A stretch of DNA of 55,411 nt from Myxococcaceae bacterium (GTDB lineage Bacteria; Myxococcota; Myxococcia; Myxococcales; Myxococcaceae): NCBI GenBank assembly GCA_004173515.1, contig SECN01000011.1:1-55411 (forward strand), written 5' to 3'. Position numbers and translations under genes: made by a program. The notes under the pieces were generated by a model that did not search any database, was not told the DNA's origin, and worked only from the letters and a program-made list of their open reading frames with translations. This document shows, piece by piece, positions 36,301 to 42,573 of this stretch (its first letter is position 1; each line of letters opens with the position of its first letter).

Positions 36301-36653
36301 TGCTTGTCCGCGCAGAGCACCGTCTGGTAGCCGCAGGCCACCGGGGTGCCATCGCTCTTCAGCGTGCGGAAGCAGAAGCGCAGGGAGACCTCGCCCCGCT
36401 CTTCCAGCGACGTCAGCACCATCAGCCGGTCGCCCAGGGCCGCCGGGGCGAGGTTGCGCGAATAGCCTTCGTAGGTGAGCAGCAGCACCTGGTCGAAGTC
36501 GCGCCGGAACTCCGGCACCTCGAAGGCGTGCGGGCTGAAGAGCAGGTGCTCCCGGCCCGCGCACTGGAACTTGAAGTTGGTGAGGAAGTGATGGCTCCCG
36601 TAGGCCATCGTGTCATCGAAGTGGATGTCGTACGGGACGGCGAAGAAGTCCAT
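30309..36653 (-). CDS. type I secondary-lipid/polyketide synthase: hotdog-AT-KS-CLF-KR-DH
   Basis: 2,114 residues from ATG 36653 with GGGAG upstream. Domains in order: a 4HBT-like hotdog (1-130; YDIHFDDTMAYGSHHFL); acyltransferase with GHSFGEI (Ser299); ketosynthase with DAACASSLYA (Cys724), EAHGTATPAGD and GHVGWAAGAAS; a second, chain-length-factor-like ketosynthase with Cys replaced (DAGGHSLAAS, about 1160); ketoreductase with LLTGGGRGVTA (about 1548) and DYGAANEAL (Tyr1737); C-terminal dehydratase with HLVRGTPTLP (His1856) and VLDAALRL. It contains no carrier protein; two ACPs are on the protein encoded 22 bases upstream. KS-CLF pairing and the full reducing set are typical of iterative PUFA- and heterocyst-glycolipid-type synthases, but this order is not the usual PfaA/PfaC or Hgl layout. 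Product unknown; a modified fatty acid is inferred. Confidence 0.88.
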   Translation of the reverse strand: MDFFAVPYDIHFDDTMAYGSHHFLTNFKFQCAGREHLLFSPHAFEVPEFRRDFDQVLLLTYEGYSRNLAPAALGDRLMVLTSLEERGEVSLRFCFRTLKSDGTPVACGYQTVLCADKQGVLRAFPESFQRSFEALASLHEPEGPKSFKDRALQGGGALQALFPEPVRQWVRSLMADPEARGVSRRVTLPALAPEPELHLPAGATAFLFAGQGTFEPDLFLRLKALQPELREELVTVSEACRSLGLDITPLLAAEDVASVTRALERTPLLDQLGIFLSGVLGARWMQRQGMRPDVFVGHSFGEIAAMTAAGSLDLRTGAEVVCLRIQALQQVSEELGTLAAVALSEPETVQALKERGTRSLEVAGRNHARQTVVAGPRVELEQLRAFLEGQGKGLTFISSRYPFHHRGLEPAAAAFRKSLAGLKVHPPRGPIYSPIERRAYAGTQAELAGALASHLVRPFDFLGAVETLVRAGCTRFVDCGTGGRLSRIVQRILPSDSPVALSSLEGLLPASGPEAPPALRDAAGGGVPEIAVVSLGCMLPGGAKDAETYWRNIQQGISGIVDTGVRHPEQVEDFVGPAVTPDRTYTLLTGRVHDTDLVPPPGMEAIRFQRYGREQKLLAIALAQAVETLKSTGPRAPGRIQCLLGSTGDGSPEYDDALCLEAGEALLRARGEPASGLATLNAAAKAALGVQARASDLAPHPTLQAVVTEVVGPGVSTMLLDAACASSLYAIALGMKALERGEADLVFAGGVFSPGPGNSCLFSQFKGLSATGSRPFDERADGVIFGEGAGVVGLMRLEDAVAAGLKVQAVIRGAGLSSDGRSSSANVPRADGQVAAMEACYAAARVDPASIQYIEAHGTATPAGDTTELQSIGRVFGGKRKGFQLASVKALIGHVGWAAGAASVIKLCKALEHRRFPPQSHFERPGAGLRALGPDFEVSTREQPWPENGAHPRRAATNGFGFGGTNAHLVLEEYQGGARAPRPGAAPTAGEDLVVVAAEGLFPDAQGAPVDGVPDAPGARFKRGALGLPASVRLLPDITEDMDLTQHLGLIVANSLVRKLEGFDALRAGTAIVLGLEGKTRRGVEATQRVLAASTRRRLREHARHVPEVLPVAERLHEAVVGTLRPSGPYTLQGMMPNVTPGRMAGVLDTKGPNFVVDAGGHSLAASLRASRALLASGFDLVLVGSPHVRRPGEGPAGSAPEEGMTMLAVTTAAKAQQRGLKPLCHLRMSTDGKAHAGPHLTLPPHSARESLEVLRSVRAAASGRATTLRFHPEVATGAQWELQLHPMGPALPTPEASEGFDHSAPIHYHAPVLVERPARSGAPSRLQGRRVLFIAQDESVARELASHAPAVCGPDFHILHAGASDVGAGIHGIDLSREETAEAGLDALGFEPQVILAVCRLEPVAVEASVVADTALRHEALELLFLCARRAYAGLTAGTVELASLCIGGVGANRTLHPVTGLFAGLLKSLGREVPARNIRALSTTPLPLRAALERAATETGAEEDGAPVEVCFVGALRCVRLLQPTEVPARPATGLDSGSVVLLTGGGRGVTAVLAGALLQRYGCKVVLLGRSDPSDAPERVLQARDEDLGTVEREFYAAELARDRTQRMPALRARFERHLAVRELRTTLDGLTRLPGQMLYRAADVTRLEEVDRVVAELVREHGRLDLVVHGAGTQVSKKLNRRKLSEFRSTLDTKLLGLRNLHEACANRLARPVPFHVLTSAFSFIGNDGQADYGAANEALDRLCAWVSDARQEVQWCSVGWLAWDGIGMTRGSEYRVLGASRKLRGIRADEGAALFLQLVDGQPCQPINVQLTDSERAFYDLEVLASPVPPPRPTSKELVVDAASVPCLEDHLVRGTPTLPGAWALDLMLQSALGDSHPELGTVTIEDARFSRFIRVKPGARQALRAECTPLTDAPGHHSVQVRLTGDIVHASGVVLERDLVYAEARFTLTAEPPRATPQLAAALAAGNGQPVHDPHCASGSPIELRKMFDCLEEIRLEQTARFARLGMPESLRQAGTHVPALVLDAALRLSAMHVEGVSNDVFAPIQVGRATFDRDLLARHDGAPRHLSLRALAPRVEGDLLHCGSAAAHDEAGRLLMLVEGGIARPMA

Positions 36654-36675
36654 GGCATGCGCTCCCGGTGGTGGT

Positions 36676-38187
36676 TCAGGACGGACGGGGGGCGGGCAGC
36701 AGCCCGTCCACGGTTCCAGACAGGCCGGCGTCCACCACCCAGATGGCGCCATTCACACGCTGGGTCTTCGGCCCCAGCAGCAGCTCGGTCACGTCGGCGA
36801 CGTCATCCGCCGTGCACAGCCGTCCTCCGGGGGTGGCCGCCTCCCAGCGCGCCACGCGCTCCGGCGCGTCGGGGAACATCCCCAGCAGGTCTCCGTGCAC
36901 GGGGCCCGCGGACACGCAGTTGGCGCGGATGCCGTCCGGGGCCAGCTCCGCCGCCAGATAGCGCGTGAGCGACTCCACGCCCGCCTTCACCACGCCCTGG
37001 CAGCCCAGGTCGTGCATGTACCGCTGGGACATGGAGGTGGACATCGTGACGATGGCGCCGCCCCCGCGCGCGGCCATCAACGGACGCGCGCGCATCGCGC
37101 ACTCGTAGGTGCCGGTGATGCACGTGCGGAACGCCTTGTCCCAGTCGCGCGGGGAGATGCGGTCGAACGGGCCGATGAGGCCGTTGGACGCGTTGCATAC
37201 GAGGAGGTCGAGTCCGCCCAGCTTCTCCCCCAGCGTGGAGAACATCCGCTCCAGGTGCTCCTCGTTCGCGACGGAGCCCCACAGGTGCAGCGCCTTGCCG
37301 CCGGCCTCGACGATGTCGCGCGCCGTCTTCTCGCCGTCCTCCCGGGAGTGGAACGAGTTCACCACCACGGTCGCGCCAGCACGGGCCAGCCGCGTGGCAA
37401 TGACCTTGCCGATGCCCTTGCCCGAACCCGTGACGAGCGCGACCTTGCCCACGAAGGGCAGGTCCAACCGCGACGGGAGTGGCGCGGCCACGACATGCAC
37501 GGACCGGCTCACCGGAGCGCTGGCCACGGGCGCGGCGGAGGGCAGCAGGGCGCGGGCGGCCTCGCAGATGGCGGCCATCGTCCGCAGGCGCCCGGCCGGC
37601 TTCGGGCCTTCCGACAGCCCCAGCTCCTTCATGAGCACGGCCATCACCTCCGCCTGCTTCACGGAGTCGATGCCCAGCTCGTCCTCCAGGTCCGCGTGCA
37701 ACGTCAGCAGGTCCTCCGGGTAGCGCGTCACCCGCGCGAATACGGCGCGCACGCGCGACTCCAGCTCCACCCCGGCGTCCGCCCGGGCTCCCATCTCCAG
37801 CCCGGTGCGCACGGGCGCCGAGACGGGAGCGGTGGGGGCGACGGGCATGGGCGGAGACACTCCGGCGGGCGTGGAGGGCGCGACCGCCACGGGAACAGGA
37901 GCCGCGCGGGACTCGCCCAGCACCTGCGTCACCAACCCGGCGATCGCGCCGAGCGTCGGCGCCTTCCCGCCGCGCGGCAGTCGGTCGGGGGGAAGGTTGA
38001 ATTCCCGTCCGACGACCGCGGCGATCTCCGCGAGCTTCACGGAGTCGATGCCCAGTTCGTCCTCGAGCTGGGCCTCCCCCGTGAGGATGTCGAGCGGATA
38101 GCGGGTGACGGACGCGGCGCACTGGCGCACCCGCTCCAGGATGTTCGAAGGCGCGCTGGCGCCCTGCTGCGATGGATGTGCGGACAT
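36676..38187 (-). CDS. tandem acyl carrier protein - FabL-like SDR (enoyl reductase-like) protein
   Basis: 503 residues from ATG 38187. Two ACP domains each have the phosphopantetheine site DELGIDSVK (Ser49 and Ser175), separated by an Ala/Pro-rich linker. From about 235 follows an SDR domain: FVGKVALVTGSGKGIGKVI, LLVCNASNGLIGPFD, and the end RVNGAIWVVDAGLSG. The overall spelling is closest to FabL-type enoyl-ACP reductases (for example ESLTRYLAAELAPDGIRANCVS). In the active-site segment SQRYMHDLGCQGVVK the position of the FabL Tyr (Y-x6-K) is Leu, although a Tyr lies four residues earlier. It is the first gene of the lipid operon and supplies the carriers missing from the synthase. Confidence 0.85.
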   Translation of the reverse strand: MSAHPSQQGASAPSNILERVRQCAASVTRYPLDILTGEAQLEDELGIDSVKLAEIAAVVGREFNLPPDRLPRGGKAPTLGAIAGLVTQVLGESRAAPVPVAVAPSTPAGVSPPMPVAPTAPVSAPVRTGLEMGARADAGVELESRVRAVFARVTRYPEDLLTLHADLEDELGIDSVKQAEVMAVLMKELGLSEGPKPAGRLRTMAAICEAARALLPSAAPVASAPVSRSVHVVAAPLPSRLDLPFVGKVALVTGSGKGIGKVIATRLARAGATVVVNSFHSREDGEKTARDIVEAGGKALHLWGSVANEEHLERMFSTLGEKLGGLDLLVCNASNGLIGPFDRISPRDWDKAFRTCITGTYECAMRARPLMAARGGGAIVTMSTSMSQRYMHDLGCQGVVKAGVESLTRYLAAELAPDGIRANCVSAGPVHGDLLGMFPDAPERVARWEAATPGGRLCTADDVADVTELLLGPKTQRVNGAIWVVDAGLSGTVDGLLPAPRPS

Positions 38188-38271
38188 GCTGACCCCTGGG
38201 CTGTTCAAGCTTGGCGGGGCGCAATGTGCAGCGGGGGTCTGACACGCACTGGGAAGCAACCCTACAGGCGC

Positions 38272-38286
38272 GGGTCGGAACGACCC
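38272..38286 (-). terminator. hairpin downstream of the small membrane protein gene
   Basis: Perfect 6-bp stem GGGTCG-GAA-CGACCC, about 20 bases after the stop of the gene at 38307-38831 and 85 bases before the lipid operon. It may separate the two transcripts. The rest of this 119-base gap shows no clear promoter. Confidence 0.35.
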
Positions 38287-38306
38287 ACGGTGCGCTCGCG
38301 GAATAA

Positions 38307-38831
38307 TCAGCCCGGCCGCGGGGACCCCCCGTGCGGAACCTCCGGGGACTTCGTCACGGCAGCGCGCCGCCAGCCCAGCCACAGGGCGACGAGCAGGGCC
38401 GGCAGCGTGAGCAGGTCCGTCACATCCACCGTGTGCAGCGTGGGTTGGATGCGGGGAACGGGCGCACCCGCGAGCACACTCCCGAGCACGCGGAAGGGCC
38501 ATTGCAGTCCGCCCAGGGCCCAGCGCCACGCATTCCCCGCGCCGACCGAAAGCTTCGTCGCGGAGAAGCACAGCCCGGTGAGCAGCACCGCGACCGTCAC
38601 CACCGTGCGCGACGGCTGGAATGTCCGCTCACGGTGCCGTGGCCGCTGCTCCCAGAGCGCCTGGAGCAGCAGCGGGAACATGGCGAGCCCGGCGACGTCG
38701 GAGAGCTTCCCCGTCCACCACGACGGCCAGCGCGCCTTGAACACGTGGTCGTTGAGGATGAGCAGGAGCAGGGCCCCCAGCACCCCGGGGTGCAGGAGGC
38801 CACTGCCGGGGAAGGGCTTCAGGCGGCGCAC
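38307..38831 (-). CDS. hypothetical integral membrane protein
   Basis: 174 residues with about four hydrophobic segments: LLHPGVLGALLLLILNDHVF, LSDVAGLAMFPLLLQALW, VVTVAVLLTGLCFSATKLSV and LLTLPALLVALWLGW. The motif NDHVFKARWPSWWTGKLSD between the first two looks like a family signature and recurs, as I recall, in small membrane proteins of myxobacteria and other bacteria. No function can be assigned. The stop of the upstream gene lies 9 bases before its start, so the two may be co-transcribed. Confidence 0.7.
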   Translation of the reverse strand: MRRLKPFPGSGLLHPGVLGALLLLILNDHVFKARWPSWWTGKLSDVAGLAMFPLLLQALWEQRPRHRERTFQPSRTVVTVAVLLTGLCFSATKLSVGAGNAWRWALGGLQWPFRVLGSVLAGAPVPRIQPTLHTVDVTDLLTLPALLVALWLGWRRAAVTKSPEVPHGGSPRPG

Positions 38832-38840
38832 GGGAATTCG

Positions 38841-39419
38841 CTACAGCGCTTCAAGCGTCACGGTGAAGCCCCGAGGCGCCTCTTCCTGATTCGCGGACGC
38901 CTGGGCCACCGCGTCCACCTTCACGTCGACCGTGCCCGGGGGAGCGTCCGCCGCGATTTCAAGGTCGAGGTTCACGCGCCATTCACACGCCTGGCCGTCC
39001 TTGAGTTCGCATTCGGCTGGAAAGTACTCGTCCAGATGGTTGCCCACGGGCGTGCCCGGATCGGTCAGGTTCGAGACCGCGCCCCAGTCCGGGGAGGCTC
39101 CTTCCCGGGTCAGCGAGCTTCGAAACCACGGGCCGGTCTTCTGCTCCGGATCGACGGGGTTCCAATGCGCGGTGACGACGACATGGACCTCCCCGTCGAT
39201 GAACTGGGATGACTGCTCCGCGGTGACCCGGATGAGGAAGGGCTTCGTGACCCTGGGCGTCTGCGCCGACAGGCTCACGGGGCCCAGGGAGAGCCGCTCC
39301 GAGCTGACGGGATCCATGATCGGCATCGAAGTGGCCACCGAGCCGACGCAGGCCATCAGCAAGGCCAGACGCGCGGCCCAATGCCGCAGGCGGGAAGGGG
39401 ATTGCGTGGTTCCACTCAT
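38841..39419 (-). CDS. hypothetical exported protein
   Basis: 192 residues from ATG 39419 (MSGTTQSPSRLRHW). The N-terminus has an Arg-containing, hydrophobic signal-like stretch (WAARLALLMACVGSVATSMP). The mature part looks beta-rich: VTKPFLIRVTAEQSSQFIDG, VHVVVTAHWNPVDPEQK and ECELKDGQACEWRVNLDLEI, with two Cys that could form a disulfide. Not recognised. It is 9 bases upstream of the membrane protein gene and divergent from the serine hydrolase. Confidence 0.65.
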   Translation of the reverse strand: MSGTTQSPSRLRHWAARLALLMACVGSVATSMPIMDPVSSERLSLGPVSLSAQTPRVTKPFLIRVTAEQSSQFIDGEVHVVVTAHWNPVDPEQKTGPWFRSSLTREGASPDWGAVSNLTDPGTPVGNHLDEYFPAECELKDGQACEWRVNLDLEIAADAPPGTVDVKVDAVAQASANQEEAPRGFTVTLEAL

Positions 39420-39649
39420 GACTTCGGACGGACTTTCTCCCGGGTGCCACGGCCGCGCCCGGAAAGGGGTTCGTGTTGCGCGCCTCCGCCCCAGAGCAAG
39501 CAGGATGCCATGTCCATCCAAGAGGGCGCGCACGGCCCCGGAGGCGTGGTACCCGGGCTCATGCACGACATGGCTGTCACATCCACGCGCCCGTGACGCC
39601 GCTGGGGCATAAGACGTCCAGGCTTCACCGGTCCGAACGCGGAGGGACG
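39420..39649. other. 230-base divergent intergenic region
   Basis: Lies between the leftward exported protein and the rightward serine hydrolase. It should contain promoters for both. I see only a weak dyad, GTCAC-N12-GTGAC, near 39574-39595, and no convincing -35/-10 pair. Confidence 0.3.
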
Positions 39650-40768
39650 ATGTTCCAGCGAGTGGCGTGGTTGCTGTTGTGCCTCACGGCCTGCGGAGGA
39701 ACGCGGCTGCCCACGGGCCCGGGCTCTCCGCCGGACCGCACCGACGACGGCTGGGAGGTGGCCTCCTTCGAGGACCAGGGCCTCCAGCGCTCCTGGTTCG
39801 ACTGGCTGGAGCACGACGTGGCGGAGGCCACGGTGGAGACGCCGGACGCGGTCGTCATCGCGCGGGATGGCCGGCTCGTCTACGAGCGCTATTGGAATGG
39901 CTTCAAGCGGGAGGACGCGCACGACCTGCGCTCGGCCACCAAGAGCCTCACGTCATTGCTGGTGGGCATGGCGCACGAGCGCGGCATCCTCCCGGACCTG
40001 GACGCGCCCGTGCTGTCGCTCCTGCCGCACCTGCGACCGGTCAAGAAACCCGACCCCCGCAAGGAGCGCATCACCCTGCGCCACCTGCTCCAGATGCGCA
40101 CGGGGCTGGCGTGTGACGACTGGAACCCGGACTCGCCCGGCAACGAGGAGCGGATGGCGGACACCGACGATTGGGTCCGCTTCATCGTGGATGTCCCCAT
40201 GCAGGACGAGCCGGGAACGGTGACGCGCTACTGCACGGGTGGCGTGGTGTTGCTCGGCGCGGTCCTGGAGCGCGCCAGCGGACGCTCCGTCGCGGACCTC
40301 TCCCGCGAGTGGCTGTTCGCACCGATGAAGGTCCAGGACTTCTCCTGGCAGCCCGCGGGCAAGAAGGGCACGGACACGGGCGGTCACCTGCGCCTGCGGC
40401 CCCGCGACTTCCTGAAGGCAGGTCAGGTGGTGCTCGGGGGCGGCGTGTGGCAGGCCGAGCGTCTCGTCTCCCAGGAGTGGGTGACGGAGTCCGGCAAGGC
40501 CCTCGGGCCGCTGGGGGACGCGGGCTACGGGCTCTTGTGGTGGAGCACCCGCTTCGTCATCCAGGGCACCGCGGTGGAGGTGAGCTTCGCGCGGGGCAAT
40601 GGCGGGCAGTATGTCTTCATCGCCCCTTCGCTGGACCTCACCGCGGCCTTCACCGCGAGCCACTACAACGGGACGGGCTCATTGCTACCGCTGGACCTGT
40701 TCGGCCGGTACGTGCTGCCCGCGGTGCTCGGGCTCGAACGGCCGGGCCCGGAGGCCGAGGGCCGGTAG
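39650..40768 (+). CDS. serine hydrolase lipoprotein (beta-lactamase / penicillin-binding-protein fold)
   Basis: 372 residues from ATG 39650 with GGAGG upstream. The signal peptide MFQRVAWLLLCLTAC ends in a lipobox (Cys15). The SxxK active site is SATK (Ser95, Lys98) in RSATKSLTSLLVGMA, and the second motif is Tyr194 in TRYCTGGVVLLG (YxT in place of YxN). ARGNGGQYVFI near the end supplies the third, KTG-like, strand. The family includes class C beta-lactamases, D-aminopeptidases and esterases; the substrate cannot be chosen. Expected in the periplasm, anchored to a membrane. Confidence 0.88.
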   Translation: MFQRVAWLLLCLTACGGTRLPTGPGSPPDRTDDGWEVASFEDQGLQRSWFDWLEHDVAEATVETPDAVVIARDGRLVYERYWNGFKREDAHDLRSATKSLTSLLVGMAHERGILPDLDAPVLSLLPHLRPVKKPDPRKERITLRHLLQMRTGLACDDWNPDSPGNEERMADTDDWVRFIVDVPMQDEPGTVTRYCTGGVVLLGAVLERASGRSVADLSREWLFAPMKVQDFSWQPAGKKGTDTGGHLRLRPRDFLKAGQVVLGGGVWQAERLVSQEWVTESGKALGPLGDAGYGLLWWSTRFVIQGTAVEVSFARGNGGQYVFIAPSLDLTAAFTASHYNGTGSLLPLDLFGRYVLPAVLGLERPGPEAEGR

Positions 40769-40800
40769 GAAGGAGGCCGCCGTCGAGGCGGCCCCCTTCC
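40768..40800. terminator. strong bidirectional hairpin terminator
   Basis: GGAAGG-A-GGCCGCC, loop GTCGA, GGCGGCC-C-CCTTCC: a 13-pair stem with a single mismatch, starting at the stop codon of the serine hydrolase and ending 9 bases before the stop of the convergent TPR lipoprotein. Confidence 0.7.
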
Positions 40801-40809
40801 GGGTTCTTG

Positions 40810-42312
40810 CTACCCGGACTTCGACGAGGGCTCCGTCGGGGCGGGGGTGCACTGCGTTTCGAACACGGTGACGATCTTCTTGAACTGCTGGCGCGCCTGG
40901 TCCGAGGCCTGCTCGTGGAGCATGTCGAGCGCGCGCCGCGCCATGGACACGGCCTCCCGGCAGCGTCCGACCTGGAAGAACAGGGCCGCCTGGGTGTTCA
41001 GGATGGCGGCGTTGCCGGGCATCAGCCGCACCGCGCGCAGGGCCGGGGCGAGCCCCTTGTCCGGCTGATCGGTGCGCGCGTAGTACCAGGCCAGGTCGTT
41101 CTGGGCGGCGGGGCTGTCCGGCAGCAATTCGGCGGCGCGCCCGCGGGCCTGCTCCTGGGGCTGGCCCTTCTCCCCTTCGGCTTCCAACGCGTTGGCGAGC
41201 AGATCCCACGCGCGTCCATCCTCCGGATGCTTCTCCACCAGCAGCCGCGCGAGCTTGAGCCGCTCGGCCTTGTCCAGCGTGTCCACCCGCAGCCGCTGCG
41301 TCTCCACGTGGGTGGGGTCCTCCTTCAGCGCCTGCGCCAATTCCAGGTCCGCCTTGCGCTGACGCTCCGCCGGGGGAACGTCTCCCGGGGCGGTGGTGAA
41401 GAGCTGGGCCCGGATGACGTGCACGTCCGCGGGCGCCAGGGGGCGCGTCTGGGTTTGCGTGGGGACCGGAGGCAGCGGCTGGGTGGAGATGGCGTAACGC
41501 CCGAGCTGCACGTAGTTGGCGAGGGCCGCCTGGTAGCCGGTGGCCCCCTGGAAGGCCGAGGCGAAGGCGCGCCTGGGCTCCTCGCCCCGGGCGAGCTGGT
41601 TCTGGAAGGCGCTGAAGCGATCGCCGTGTTCATTGATGAGGTAGTGCACCCACAGCCACGCCGAGGCGTAGTGGCGCTGGAGCTCCGCGGTGCCCTGCTG
41701 TGTCTGCCCATCCCACTGCCACAGCTCGTCCAGCGTGAGCCAGCCGTGAGCGCGCACGTACTGGAGCAGCGGCCGGCTGGCCTGACCCAACACCACGTCG
41801 CGGGTGCTGGGCTTGATGGTGACGGTCTGGAGATAGGAGGCGAGGCCCTCCGCCACCCACCGGGGCTGGCGGGGCAGGGCAAAGGCACTCAGGTAGTGCG
41901 CCAGCTCGTGTGCCTGGGTCTCCTTGTCGCCCGGGGCGTCCGGCAACAGGTAGCCGCCGCCTCCCGTCATCACCATCCGGGGCCCGTCGCCCGTCTGGCC
42001 GGCGAAGCCCGCGTAGCGGCCGTCGGTGAACTCCTCCAGGTCGCGGGGATTGCTCAACAGGATGACGTCCACCGTGCCCGGTGGGTCGAAGCCCGGCCCC
42101 CAGGCCAGCAGCAGCGCGCGGCGGAACTCCTCCAGCTCCACCGCCGTCTGGGACGCCGCCTTCTCCTCCAGGTTCGTGCGCAGGCGGAAGTGCGAGCTGC
42201 GCACCTCACGCCACGGCAGGCCGCCTTCAGCGGGGCACAAGGCCCCCCGGCTCGTCACGCAGCCTGAAAACAACGTCAATGCCAGCCCCAACAGCCCCAA
42301 TCGCAAGCTCAT
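40810..42312 (-). CDS. TPR lipoprotein with peptidase-MA-like (HExxH-type) domain
   Basis: 500 residues from ATG 42312 (MSLRLGLLGLALTLFSGC, lipobox Cys18). Residues about 30-290 resemble DUF1570/peptidase_MA proteins: FRLRTNLEEKAASQTAVELE, VDVILLSNPRDLEEFTDGRY, the zinc-site-like AHELAHYLSAF (HELAH) and PRWVAEGLASYLQTV with a Glu after the helix as in gluzincins. The C-terminal half has TPR-type helices (AWDLLANALEAEGE, AAQNDLAWYYARTDQPDKGL, AILNTQAALFFQVGRCREAV). The enzymatic role is unproven. An upstream in-frame ATG at 42336 is possible but precedes a poorer signal peptide. Confidence 0.82.
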   Translation of the reverse strand: MSLRLGLLGLALTLFSGCVTSRGALCPAEGGLPWREVRSSHFRLRTNLEEKAASQTAVELEEFRRALLLAWGPGFDPPGTVDVILLSNPRDLEEFTDGRYAGFAGQTGDGPRMVMTGGGGYLLPDAPGDKETQAHELAHYLSAFALPRQPRWVAEGLASYLQTVTIKPSTRDVVLGQASRPLLQYVRAHGWLTLDELWQWDGQTQQGTAELQRHYASAWLWVHYLINEHGDRFSAFQNQLARGEEPRRAFASAFQGATGYQAALANYVQLGRYAISTQPLPPVPTQTQTRPLAPADVHVIRAQLFTTAPGDVPPAERQRKADLELAQALKEDPTHVETQRLRVDTLDKAERLKLARLLVEKHPEDGRAWDLLANALEAEGEKGQPQEQARGRAAELLPDSPAAQNDLAWYYARTDQPDKGLAPALRAVRLMPGNAAILNTQAALFFQVGRCREAVSMARRALDMLHEQASDQARQQFKKIVTVFETQCTPAPTEPSSKSG

Positions 42313-42573
42313 GTCCGCGCCTTCTGTCATATCCACCCGATGAAAGACAGAGGCGCCCGGAGGACCTGGGGGCGCTTCCGCGTGTCAGGGATTTTCGTGA
42401 TTTCCTTCAGTCGTTGCCCGGCGCGGCCTTTCCCGGCGGGGGGCCTCGGAGCGCGGACCGCGAGGGAGCGTGTCGTCTTCCGGACGGAGGACGGGCCGTC
42501 GCATCGGGATTCTGACGGGATGCGTGCGTCGTGGATGACCGCTCCCCTGGGGGTGGGCACCTTCCGCTCCGGC
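42313..42573. other. 261-base divergent region, longest gene-free stretch
   Basis: Between the leftward TPR lipoprotein and uvrA2. The uvrA2 frame is open through most of it, so the true start could lie upstream at 42520 or 42535. A small AT-richer patch at about 42388-42413 is the only promoter-like composition seen. Confidence 0.3.

Noticed and set aside
30309..36653. Identification as PfaA/PfaC-type omega-3 PUFA synthase
   Set aside because: No tandem ACP array within the protein, no paired DH hotdogs in the PfaC arrangement, no PfaD-type enoyl reductase nearby, and an added N-terminal hotdog. Only family-level kinship is supported.
30438..38889. Long + strand open frames (about 695, 776, 558 and 759 codons) opposite the lipid synthase operon
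   Set aside because: They mirror the minus-strand synthase and ACP-SDR genes, encode low-complexity Arg/Gly/His-rich text and have no recognisable domain.
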